NCBI GenBank assembly: GCA_007127695.1
Contig: SKYW01000305.1
Span: 1 to 7,040, forward strand
DNA from: Balneolales bacterium
Lineage (GTDB): Bacteria > Bacteroidota > Rhodothermia > Balneolales > Natronogracilivirgulaceae
Length of the DNA stretch: 7,040 nt
Reading direction: 5' to 3'
The notes beneath the pieces were generated by a model. The model had not been told where the DNA came from. It did no database searches and worked only from the letters and a program-made list of their open reading frames with translations. Of the stretch, positions 1 to 7,040 are shown piece after piece; positions within the stretch are counted from its first letter, which is position 1; each line of letters starts with the position of its first letter. A program made the position numbers and the translations under genes.

Positions 1-614
1 ACGGGGTCAAGAAGATCGAGATGAATTTCCTGCCGGATGTCTACGTCACCTGCGAGAGCTGCAAGGGGCGGCGTTACAACCGCGAGACGCTGGAGATCCA
101 CTACAAGGGCAAAAACATCGCCGACGTGCTGGAGATGAGCATTGAACAGGCGGCGCAGTTCTTTGACGCGGTGCCGCGTGTCAAGCGGATCATGGAGACC
201 ATGAACTCGGTGGGCCTGGGCTATCTCACGCTGGGACAGTCCAGCACCACGCTTTCCGGCGGGGAGGCGCAGCGCATCAAACTTGCCCGCGAACTCTCCA
301 AGATCGGCACCGGCGACACCCTCTATGTGATGGACGAGCCCACCACCGGCCTGCATTTCCAGGATGTGACCATGCTGGTCAACGTCATCCAGCAGCTGGT
401 CGACAAGGGGAACACCGTGGTGGTCATCGAGCACAACCTGGACCTGATCCTGGCCTCCGACCATATCATTGACATGGGTCCGGAGGGCGGCGACGAGGGT
501 GGTGACATCATCGCCACCGGGACGCCCGAACAACTCACGCTGTCCGAGCGCTCCTATACCGGCCGTTTCCTGCGCGAGGAGCTGGTGCGCAACGGGAAAA
601 TGGCAGCTTCATAA
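1..614 (+). CDS. uvrA: UvrA, excinuclease ABC subunit A (C-terminal part, 5' end outside window)
   Basis: UvrA is the DNA-damage sensor ATPase of nucleotide excision repair; as a dimer it loads UvrB on lesions in the cytoplasm. The reading frame is already open at the left edge (codons from base 3), so the ATG at 21 is internal. Visible in order are the second CxxC pair of the C-terminal zinc finger (C-E-S-C, just after the FLPDVYV segment), the ABC signature [12 protein letters not shown] at 252-287, the Walker B stretch [12 protein letters not shown] from 321, the H-loop region ([11 protein letters not shown]) and the family's typical tail with GPEGG and ATGTPEQL. About 204 of the usual 940 or so residues are present. 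The stop is TAA at 612-614. No frameshift or missing key residue is visible. The next gene starts 99 nt downstream and I see no strong terminator between them. Confidence 0.97.
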   Translation, partial: GVKKIEMNFLPDVYVTCESCKGRRYNRETLEIHYKGKNIADVLEMSIEQAAQFFDAVPRVKRIMETMNSVGLGYLTLGQSSTTLSGGEAQRIKLARELSKIGTGDTLYVMDEPTTGLHFQDVTMLVNVIQQLVDKGNTVVVIEHNLDLILASDHIIDMGPEGGDEGGDIIATGTPEQLTLSERSYTGRFLREELVRNGKMAAS

Positions 615-681
615 ACAGGCGGACGGGCGCTGCGCGTGTCCCATCCACCGTAAAAATACCCCCTTCCGTTACCATTATCAT

Positions 682-713
682 TTTGCCACTGGCAATGCGT
701 TTATGTATATTTA
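682..713 (+). promoter_or_regulatory. Candidate Bacteroidota-type promoter before the orphan membrane gene
   Basis: A TTTG at 682-685 is followed, after 20 nt, by TATATTTA at 706-713. The primary sigma factor of Bacteroidota is known to use TTTG about 19-21 nt upstream of TAnnTTTG, so spacing fits and the second box matches 7 of 8 positions including the N positions. The box directly abuts the ATG at 714. If it is used, transcription would start near the second in-frame ATG at 720 and give an almost leaderless mRNA. This is a pattern match in an AT-rich patch, hence low confidence. Confidence 0.3.
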
Positions 714-1265
714 ATGTTGATGTCATTCTTCCGATCACATATCATCAAAGTACCGCTGCTCCTGCTGATTATCACGGGAATCACGTTTGTCGCGTGGCCG
801 CGGGAGGACCGGAAACAGGCCGGCGAATCGGTGTCTGTCTGGCTGATGGGACTGCGTTCCGATACGGACAATCCTGAGGTTCAGAACAAGATTTACTCTC
901 TCAGGGGCGAGCAGGGCGACATCCCCGGGCTGTTGCGCAAGGCTTCGGCCATCGTAGGCGAGCATCAGGACGATTTCACGCTTCCGGTGGATGAAGGCAG
1001 TGACACAAGCGATGACATCTACAATACCCTTCTGCTGAAGTGGACGCTTTACCAGCAGGAGGCCCTGGCCGATACGCTCACCATCGTTGAGCGTCAGGTA
1101 CAGGTCCCGCCTGCCAGCGAAAAAGAGGACAAAACCCTCTGGAGCCAGGTCACCAACTCCATCCAGTTTATCGTCGGTGCCTACAGCAGGCTGAGCGATG
1201 CGGTGGATTACATCCGCATGATCCTCAGGCCGCTGATCGGGGGAATATCCATCAACGCCCCTTAG
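714..1265 (+). CDS. Unrecognised membrane-anchored protein, 183 aa
   Basis: I do not recognise this protein. Residues about 13-28 (after FFRSHIIK) are a continuous hydrophobic segment preceded by basic residues, which suggests a signal anchor with the rest outside the cytoplasm. No lipobox cysteine and no good signal peptidase I site is visible, so the segment is probably retained. The middle (about 30-145) is hydrophilic and mostly acidic. The last 34 residues (about 150-183) form a more hydrophobic, probably helical tail that ends in Ala-Pro directly before TAG. A second in-frame ATG at 720 could be the true start; neither has a Shine-Dalgarno sequence. Base composition resembles the neighbours. 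It lies between uvrA and secD, 334 nt before secD, so operon membership is unclear. The real-gene call rests on ORF length, a sensible protein profile and the lack of a competing frame. Confidence 0.72.
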   Translation: MLMSFFRSHIIKVPLLLLIITGITFVAWPREDRKQAGESVSVWLMGLRSDTDNPEVQNKIYSLRGEQGDIPGLLRKASAIVGEHQDDFTLPVDEGSDTSDDIYNTLLLKWTLYQQEALADTLTIVERQVQVPPASEKEDKTLWSQVTNSIQFIVGAYSRLSDAVDYIRMILRPLIGGISINAP

Positions 1266-1599
1266 GTCCTGCAGGAGTCAGGCCACCAGTTGGCCGGTCC
1301 GGATTGCCCGGTGATGTGCATGGCGGAAAGTGATTGCGCCATGACGCACCCGGAACAGCAAGAATCTCAGAACGGCAATTCTGACGGAACCGGTCGACAG
1401 ACGGACACTTTTGCCAATTGCAGTACCGTCTGTTGCGCCTGGCCCCATCCCTCTCCTGAACGAAGCATCTGATCCGGCCGCACACGGCGGACCGTGGCTG
1501 CTCAGCCGATCCGGAAATTCGATTCAAGGCCCGCGCACTCCGTCGCGGCAACCGTTTTATCCAACTATCTATTTACAAACAAAGAACAAAGCAACAGTT
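1266..1599 (+). other. 334-nt gap without a convincing gene (secD leader region)
   Basis: I see no RNA gene, mobile element or supported CDS here. The secD frame stays open back to 1411, but those 63 extra codons lie before the conserved N-terminal membrane helix, are Pro-rich and look like translated non-coding DNA. Other open frames are short and have no recognisable protein character. Notable small elements are a 10-bp palindrome TCCTGCAGGA at 1267-1276 just after the upstream stop, a small CAGAA/TTCTG repeat around 1370-1383, and the 8-bp inverted repeat at 1397-1433. The last 50 nt turn AT-rich, as expected near a promoter and start region. Confidence 0.6.
1397..1433. repeat. Inverted repeat ACAGACGG / CCGTCTGT in the secD leader
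   Basis: Perfect 8-bp arms at 1397-1404 and 1426-1433 flank a 21-nt spacer containing the self-complementary CAATTG. No T tract follows, so it is not an intrinsic terminator. It could be an RNA stem-loop in a long secD leader or a protein-binding dyad. The arms are exact, but the function is unknown. Confidence 0.45.
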
Positions 1600-3426
1600 A
1601 TGAAAGGAAATGGAACCAAAGTGGCTTTTATCGTCGCCTTTTTAGTCTTGACGATATACTATCTGTTTCCCTCATTCCAGTACTGGCTGGAAATGCGGAA
1701 AATAGACGACATGCAGGAAGAGCAGCGCGTGGAGTATGTACGCGAAAATGAGGTGAGGATCGCAAACATGCGCGAAAAAATCCTTACCCTGGGACTGGAC
1801 CTTCAGGGCGGCATGCACGTGACCCTGGAGCTGGCCACAAACCAGCTGATCCGGGAACTTGCCGGTGAATATTCCGATGAAGAGTTCAACGAAATCCTGA
1901 CCACTGCCACCCAGCGTGCCCGGGAAAGCAACACGGATGTGATCGCCGAGTTTGTGATGGTCTTTGAGGAGCGCGATGCGGAAGCACGCATGAGCCGCTA
2001 TTTCCGCTCCGATGCCGACAACATCACGCGCCGGTCGACCAACGCTGAAATCCAGGAGTGGCTCCAGGAGCAGCGCGATGCCGCCGTCAACCGCGCCATC
2101 GAGATCGTCCGGAACAGGATCGACCGTTTTGGTGTGACCGAACCTTCGATCGTACGCCAGGGCAACAACCGCCTTGTTGTCGAGCTGCCCGGCGTGACCG
2201 ACGAAGAGCGGGTGCGCGACCTGCTGCGCGGAACAGCCCGGCTGGAATTCCGCCTGACTGCGGATCCCGACGACCTGCGTCACTCCCTTGAGCGCATCAT
2301 CGCCCACTTCGAGCCCCATGAGGATGAGTTCGATCTCGAAGAGCAGTGGGAGGACCTGGACGAGGAGGGTCAGGAAAATCCGTTGCTTCAGGTTTTTCTT
2401 CCGCAGGGCCAGGGCGTAACGTTCGGATCCGCTGCCGGCGTGGACACTGCCCAGGTCAACCAGCTCATCGCCCAGCCTGAAGTGCAGCGCCTGCTTCCCC
2501 GCGACATTACGCTTATGTGGACTGCCAGTCCGCAGTTCGAAATGGAAGGACGCAACTACTACTCGCTTATCGGTGTTCGCCGCCAGGTGGAACTGACCGG
2601 TGATGTGGTCACCGAAGCACGACCCACTTTCGACCAGCACACCAACCGTCCGGAGGTCTCCATGACCATGAACCGGCAGGGCGCGCGTGTCTGGGCCCGT
2701 GTGACCGGTGCCAATATCGGCCGGCCCATCGCCATTGCCCTGGACGGTGTGATCTACTCCTACCCTGTTGTCCAGGGTCAGATCACCGGGGGTCGATCCT
2801 CCATCACCGGCCTGGCCAGCAGTGCCGAGGCGGAAGACCTTGTGAACATCCTCATGTCGGGTGCTTTGCCCGCCCCGCTTGACATTGTCCAGGAGCGCAC
2901 CGTGGGTCCGAGCCTGGGTGAGGCCTCCATCCGCGCCGGTTTCAATTCGGCCCTGGCCGGACTGGTCATCGTGGTGTTCTTCATGATGTTCTACTACCGC
3001 ACCGGCGGCGCCATTGCCGACATTGCGCTTGTACTCAACATCATCTTCATCATGGGTATCCTGGCCGCGTTCAACGCCACGCTAACCCTGCCTGGTATCG
3101 CCGGTATCGTACTGACCATCGGTATGGCGGTGGATGCCAACGTACTGATCTTCGACCGTATCCGCGAAGAGCTGCGCGCAGGAAAAAGTCTCATCTCAGC
3201 CATCGACAGCGGATATTCCAACTCCATGAGTGCCATCCTTGATGCCAACATCACCACGTTCCTCACGGCTGTGATCCTTTTCAGCTTCGGTGTGGGACCC
3301 ATCAAGGGTTTTGCCATCACCCTCATGGCGGGGATCGCCGCTTCCCTGTTCAGCGCCATCATCATCACCCGTGTGATCGTTGACTGGATGACCAAAGAAA
3401 AGAAATGGAACGTCAATTACGGCTGA
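1600..3426 (+). CDS. secD: SecD, Sec translocon accessory subunit
   Basis: SecD works with SecF in the inner membrane, using the proton gradient to help pull preproteins out of the SecYEG channel. The start at ATG 1600 is chosen because MKGNGTK leads straight into the expected first membrane helix (about 8-27); the in-frame extension upstream lacks family features. There is no Shine-Dalgarno, only an A-rich leader. Residues 64-71 are the LGLDLQGG motif of RND-type SecD. A long extracytoplasmic region follows to about residue 430. The TVGPSLG motif (434-440) precedes five membrane helices (about 448-466, 471-489, 498-517, 550-570, 577-600). VDANVLIFDRIREE at 511-524 is the conserved motif with the key Asp. 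Length is 608 aa, near E. coli SecD (615). An acidic stretch at 238-260 (13 of 23 residues Asp/Glu) sits in the extracytoplasmic part. secF follows 47 nt downstream. Confidence 0.97.
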   Translation: MKGNGTKVAFIVAFLVLTIYYLFPSFQYWLEMRKIDDMQEEQRVEYVRENEVRIANMREKILTLGLDLQGGMHVTLELATNQLIRELAGEYSDEEFNEILTTATQRARESNTDVIAEFVMVFEERDAEARMSRYFRSDADNITRRSTNAEIQEWLQEQRDAAVNRAIEIVRNRIDRFGVTEPSIVRQGNNRLVVELPGVTDEERVRDLLRGTARLEFRLTADPDDLRHSLERIIAHFEPHEDEFDLEEQWEDLDEEGQENPLLQVFLPQGQGVTFGSAAGVDTAQVNQLIAQPEVQRLLPRDITLMWTASPQFEMEGRNYYSLIGVRRQVELTGDVVTEARPTFDQHTNRPEVSMTMNRQGARVWARVTGANIGRPIAIALDGVIYSYPVVQGQITGGRSSITGLASSAEAEDLVNILMSGALPAPLDIVQERTVGPSLGEASIRAGFNSALAGLVIVVFFMMFYYRTGGAIADIALVLNIIFIMGILAAFNATLTLPGIAGIVLTIGMAVDANVLIFDRIREELRAGKSLISAIDSGYSNSMSAILDANITTFLTAVILFSFGVGPIKGFAITLMAGIAASLFSAIIITRVIVDWMTKEKKWNVNYG

Positions 3427-3473
3427 TCCACCCATTCAAGACACCTTTTCCAAACACAAATTTATAAGTACTC

Positions 3474-4391
3474 ATGAGACTTTTTGAAACCGCAAACTAC
3501 ACTATTATCCCGCACCGCAAGGTGGGATACATCATTTCGGGGACCCTGATCATACTCTCCCTGATCGCCATTTTCGGCCGCGGCCTCCAGTACGGCATCG
3601 ACTTCCGCGGCGGTGTCGAGATCATCCTCGAATTCGAGCAGCCCGTTCCGGTCGAGGAGATCCGCAGCGAGCTCAATGCACCACTGGGAACCCTTCCCGA
3701 CATCCGGCGACTGGGTGTGGGACGCGACATGCTGATCCGGATCGATACGGAAATGTCCACCTCCGAAGTGCAGCAGATCATCACGGCCACTGCGGCCTCA
3801 CTGTATCCCGACAATCCATCGCGGATCATCCAGACCGAAACGGTGGGACCGAGCTTTGCCGACGACTTGCGAAATGCGGCATTGATGTCGATCATCTTCG
3901 CGCTGATCGTCATCTTCCTCTACATCCTGATCCGCTTCAAGAAATGGTCCTATTCGGCCGGAGCCGTTGCCGCGCTGGCCCACGACGTGATCATCACCCT
4001 GGGTATCTTTACCATCCTGCACGGTATTGTCCCGTTCAGTCTGGATATCAACCAGGTGCTGATTGCCGCGTTCCTGACCATTGTCGGTTACTCGCTGAAC
4101 GATACCGTGGTGGTGTTTGACCGGATCCGGGAAAATTCGCTGATCTTCAAGACCGAAAGCTTCGACAAAATGGTCAACCGCAGTATCAATAATACCCTGA
4201 GCCGTACGGTGATAACATCGCTTACGACCTTGTTTGTAGTCACGATACTGTTTATTTTCGGTGGAGATGTCCTGAAAGGGCTCTCTTTTGCACTTATTCT
4301 CGGCGTGCTGCTTGGAACCTACAGTTCTATCTTCGTTGCAAGCGCACTTTTGGTGGATCTGCAGCAAAAAACACGCAAAAACATAGCCTGA
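3474..4391 (+). CDS. secF: SecF, Sec translocon accessory subunit
   Basis: SecF is the partner of SecD in the proton-driven complex that assists Sec-dependent export across the inner membrane. The 305-aa protein has the family layout. An N-terminal membrane helix (about 17-35) leads into YGIDFRGG at 40-47, then a short extracytoplasmic domain to about 120, VGPSF at 124-128, and five C-terminal membrane helices. These include VGYSLNDTVVVFDRIREN at 204-221, the SecF signature. Length is close to E. coli SecF (323). ATG 3474 is chosen because MRLFETANYTIIPHRK is a typical SecF start. The preceding AT-rich leader has no Shine-Dalgarno. The gene lies 47 nt after secD and 34 nt before the STAS gene with no terminator between, so co-transcription is likely. 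SecD and SecF are not fused, unlike in most Bacteroides and Flavobacteria. Confidence 0.97.
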   Translation: MRLFETANYTIIPHRKVGYIISGTLIILSLIAIFGRGLQYGIDFRGGVEIILEFEQPVPVEEIRSELNAPLGTLPDIRRLGVGRDMLIRIDTEMSTSEVQQIITATAASLYPDNPSRIIQTETVGPSFADDLRNAALMSIIFALIVIFLYILIRFKKWSYSAGAVAALAHDVIITLGIFTILHGIVPFSLDINQVLIAAFLTIVGYSLNDTVVVFDRIRENSLIFKTESFDKMVNRSINNTLSRTVITSLTTLFVVTILFIFGGDVLKGLSFALILGVLLGTYSSIFVASALLVDLQQKTRKNIA

Positions 4392-4425
4392 TTCGCAAGT
4401 TCAACGTAACCAAATCTGACCTTAT

Positions 4426-4773
4426 ATGAGCTTCAATATTTCCGAGCGATACAACTGTGTCGTGATCGAATTCAAAGGTAATGTAATGGGCGGACCGGAC
4501 GCCCTTACCCTCAATGAAAAACTTCATGAACTGATCGATCAGGGCAAAAAGAATGCTGTAGTCGACCTGAGCCGGGTCAAGTTCATGAATTCCTCCGGAC
4601 TTGGAATGATGATCGGAGCGTTGACCACAATGCGCAATGCCGGTGGCGACCTGCGCATCGCCAATGCCACCGATAAAATCGAAAGCCTGCTGATGATCAC
4701 CAAGCTCATTACCGTGTTTGATCATTACCGCTCGCTGGATGAAGCCGTAGATTCCTTTTCCAAAAAGGAATAA
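4426..4773 (+). CDS. STAS-domain protein, anti-sigma factor antagonist (SpoIIAA/RsbV-like)
   Basis: This 115-aa cytoplasmic protein is a single STAS domain with no membrane segment. It starts with MSFNISERYNCVVIEFKGN, the beta-strand lead of the family, then has VVDLSRVKFMNSSGLGMMIGA at about 45-65 around the conserved SSGLG loop. In SpoIIAA and RsbV a serine in this loop is phosphorylated by a partner-switching kinase (anti-sigma factor); here Ser56 and Ser57 are the candidates. The residue before them is Asn55, where many antagonists have Asp. Family members usually release a sigma factor by binding its anti-sigma factor, but no kinase or sigma gene is in the window, so the partner is unknown. 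It sits 34 nt after secF and before a strong terminator, so it is probably the last gene of the secDF unit. A 9-bp inverted repeat (4751-4771) overlaps its last codons. Confidence 0.9.
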   Translation: MSFNISERYNCVVIEFKGNVMGGPDALTLNEKLHELIDQGKKNAVVDLSRVKFMNSSGLGMMIGALTTMRNAGGDLRIANATDKIESLLMITKLITVFDHYRSLDEAVDSFSKKE

Positions 4774-4811
4774 GCAATTACATGTCTCATTTACAACTTA
4801 CCGGATAAGTG

Positions 4812-6174
<1,363 letters not shown>

Positions 6175-6177
<3 letters not shown>

Positions 6178-6260
6178 GAGGTAAGCCTCAATTTGAGGCA
6201 AATCACGCTTTCAGGTAAACCAAAACTTGTGATATGCACACTTTGAGGCAAGCCACACGC
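6175..6260 (+). repeat. Five-unit, about 17-bp direct repeat array upstream of the RLP gene
   Basis: The units begin at 6175, 6192, 6209, 6226 and 6242. They read TTTGAGGTAAGCCTCAA, TTTGAGGCAAATCACGC, TTTCAGGTAAACCAAAA, CTTGTGATATGCACAC (degenerate) and TTTGAGGCAAGCCACACGC. The core TTTGAGGYAA is kept in units 1, 2 and 5, has one change in unit 3, and is only weakly matched in unit 4. The first three units are spaced exactly 17 nt. The array fills most of the purA-RLP gap and ends 31 nt before the RLP start, the position of a promoter or operator region. Its period and placement suggest repeated binding sites for a regulator; that role is inferred. Confidence 0.6.
6185..6199. promoter_or_regulatory. 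15-bp palindrome GCCTCAATTTGAGGC, possible operator
   Basis: Two perfect 7-bp arms (6185-6191 and 6193-6199) flank a single T. The right arm is the start of repeat unit 2 and the left arm is the end of unit 1. The left arm can also pair upstream with TTGAGG at 6176-6181 through a TAAG loop, so two alternative hairpins share it. The symmetry suits a dimeric regulator. No regulator gene is in the window. Confidence 0.45.
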
Positions 6261-6291
6261 TATATTCCCGCCAAAACCTGTTATTAAGGCA

Positions 6292-7040
6292 ATGTCTGAC
6301 CGCTTTCACGTGACGTACCTGCTGACGCTTGCTCCGGGCGAGGATGCGGAGGAGCGTATCCGTGCACTGCAGCTGGAGCAAAGTGCCGAGCTGCCTGACG
6401 CTGTGGTGCACGCACTTGGCATGCAGGAGGTGACCGGATCAGTGACGGAGCTGAGGGAGATCGGGGAGCCGGAATCTCCCGGAGAGCCGAAGACCTCCGG
6501 GGATGCCGGGAGCATTGGCAAACCGGGGGCAACGCGCCGATCTGAAGCGGCAGCATCCGGGACCAGTGCCGGATCGGGAGCGCGGCCGCGACAGGTACAG
6601 GTGACCATCGCCTGGCCGAAGAACAATCACGGCAACGAGATCACGCAGTTCCTGAATGTGCTTTTCGGCAACATTTCGATGAAAAGAGGCATTGCGATCA
6701 CGGGGATCCAATGGGAGGATGTGTCCGGCGGTGATGTTACCACCCGTGGCGAAACTACCTCCGGCGATGATACTACCTCCGGCGGCGAGGCGGCAATTGG
6801 CGGCCGCAGCGGACTTCTGGCTGGACCCGCTATCGGGGTCGACCGGTTACGTGAGAAGTGGGGCGTCCATGGCCGCGCGCTGGCCTGCACCGCACTCAAG
6901 CCGATGGGATACTCATCGGAAAAGCTGGCGGATCTGGCATACCGCTTTGCACTGGGCGGGGTCGATATCATCAAGGATGACCACGGACTGGCCGATCAAC
7001 CGACGGCACCCTTTGCGGAGCGGGTCCGTTTGTGCGTGGA
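6292..7040 (+). CDS. RuBisCO-like protein (form IV RLP), N-terminal part with two repeat-rich inserts; 3' end outside window
   Basis: 249 codons are present and the frame is open at the right edge. The protein belongs to the RuBisCO large-subunit superfamily. It shows FHVTYLL (5-11), LEQS (28-31), a strand QVQVTIAWP, then HGNEITQFLNVLFGNISMKRGI (113-134) with the conserved Asn127, the barrel entry GPAIGVDRLR (178-187), CTALKPMG (199-206) and GGVDIIKDDHGLADQ (222-236). By family comparison Lys228 matches the carbamylated Lys201 of true RuBisCO and Asp230 matches Asp203, but His231 replaces Glu204 and Met205 replaces Lys177. It is therefore not expected to fix CO2. KDDHGLADQ is typical of non-photosynthetic form IV RLPs, some of which act on isoapionate-type phosphates; MtnW-type enolases are another possibility. 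Two Gly-rich hydrophilic stretches (about 57-100 and 144-172) are not part of the usual fold. The ATG at 6292 has only an AAGG two bases upstream. Confidence 0.9.
   Translation, partial: MSDRFHVTYLLTLAPGEDAEERIRALQLEQSAELPDAVVHALGMQEVTGSVTELREIGEPESPGEPKTSGDAGSIGKPGATRRSEAAASGTSAGSGARPRQVQVTIAWPKNNHGNEITQFLNVLFGNISMKRGIAITGIQWEDVSGGDVTTRGETTSGDDTTSGGEAAIGGRSGLLAGPAIGVDRLREKWGVHGRALACTALKPMGYSSEKLADLAYRFALGGVDIIKDDHGLADQPTAPFAERVRLCV
6463..6534 (+). repeat. 18-bp tandem repeat encoding hexapeptides inside the RLP gene (first insert)
   Basis: Four consecutive in-frame 18-nt units encode GEPESP, GEPKTS, GDAGSI and GKPGAT (residues 58-81). The first two units are clearly alike; units 3 and 4 share the Gly-first pattern and are diverged. 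The repeat is followed by a further low-complexity Ala/Gly/Ser stretch to about residue 100. It lies between two strands of the N-terminal domain, where a surface loop is expected. Confidence 0.6.
6730..6789 (+). repeat. Imperfect 15/18-bp tandem repeat inside the RLP gene (second insert)
   Basis: In-frame units encode GDVTTR, GETTS, GDDTTS and GGE (residues 147-166), with the DNA words GGCGA and ACTACCTCC recurring. The unit length alternates 18, 15 and 18 nt, as expected for repeat slippage that keeps the frame. It lies between the end of the N-terminal domain and the start of the barrel domain. Confidence 0.6.

Noticed and set aside
619..642. GC-rich imperfect hairpin GGACGGGCGC...GTGTCC after uvrA, as a terminator
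   Set aside because: The stem has a mismatch and no T tract follows, so termination there is unsupported.
1411..1599. In-frame 63-codon N-terminal extension of secD
   Set aside because: It precedes the expected first membrane helix, has no SecD-like features, and the start at 1600 gives the normal family length.
1672..2640. 322-codon open frame on the minus strand across secD
   Set aside because: It is the antisense shadow of a well-supported secD; its translation shows no family features.
4751..4771. 9-bp inverted repeat ATTCCTTTT/AAAAGGAAT at the end of the STAS gene, as a terminator
   Set aside because: It is AT-rich, has no following T tract, and lies in codons for SFSKKE; the real terminator is about 45 nt downstream.
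6306..6974. Minus-strand open frames across the RLP gene
   Set aside because: They are antisense shadows, Pro/Ser-rich because of the Gly-rich repeats on the other strand; the + strand has clear RLP motifs.

Overview
This GC-rich window carries six genes, all on the + strand. They are the 3' end of uvrA, a membrane-anchored protein I do not recognise, secD, secF, a single-domain STAS protein, purA, and the 5' part of a RuBisCO-like protein (form IV RLP) gene that runs off the right edge. The lineage is inferred: probably a bacterium of the FCB/Bacteroidota side such as Balneolota, Rhodothermota or relatives. The reasons are that no start codon has a usable Shine-Dalgarno sequence, that several leaders are A/T-rich, and that SecD and SecF are separate proteins rather than the fused SecDF of Bacteroides and Flavobacteria. 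An acidic insert in the SecD extracytoplasmic region would suit a salt-adapted organism but does not prove one.

Left part (1-1599): the UvrA C-terminus (nucleotide excision repair) ends at 614. After a 99-nt gap comes a 183-codon orphan with an N-terminal membrane anchor. It is followed by a 334-nt stretch with no convincing gene, which forms the secD leader and contains one clear 8-bp inverted repeat.

Middle (1600-4841): secD, secF and a SpoIIAA-like STAS gene lie 47 and 34 nt apart and end in a strong UUCG-loop intrinsic terminator, so they look like one transcription unit. SecD and SecF together form the proton-driven accessory complex of the Sec translocon. The STAS protein is probably a regulator of an anti-sigma or partner-switching type, or a structural adaptor; its link to secretion is positional only.

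Right part (4873-7040): purA (adenylosuccinate synthetase, AMP biosynthesis) starts only about 31 nt after the terminator, leaving little room for its own promoter. It ends at a possible weak terminator. The 138-nt gap after it holds a five-unit, roughly 17-bp repeat array with an embedded 15-bp palindrome, resembling an operator array for the next gene. That gene encodes a RuBisCO-like protein with the KDDH active-site motif. Two hydrophilic, glycine-rich hexapeptide-repeat segments interrupt it in the N-terminal half. The repeat array and the repeat-expanded RLP are the most unusual things here.
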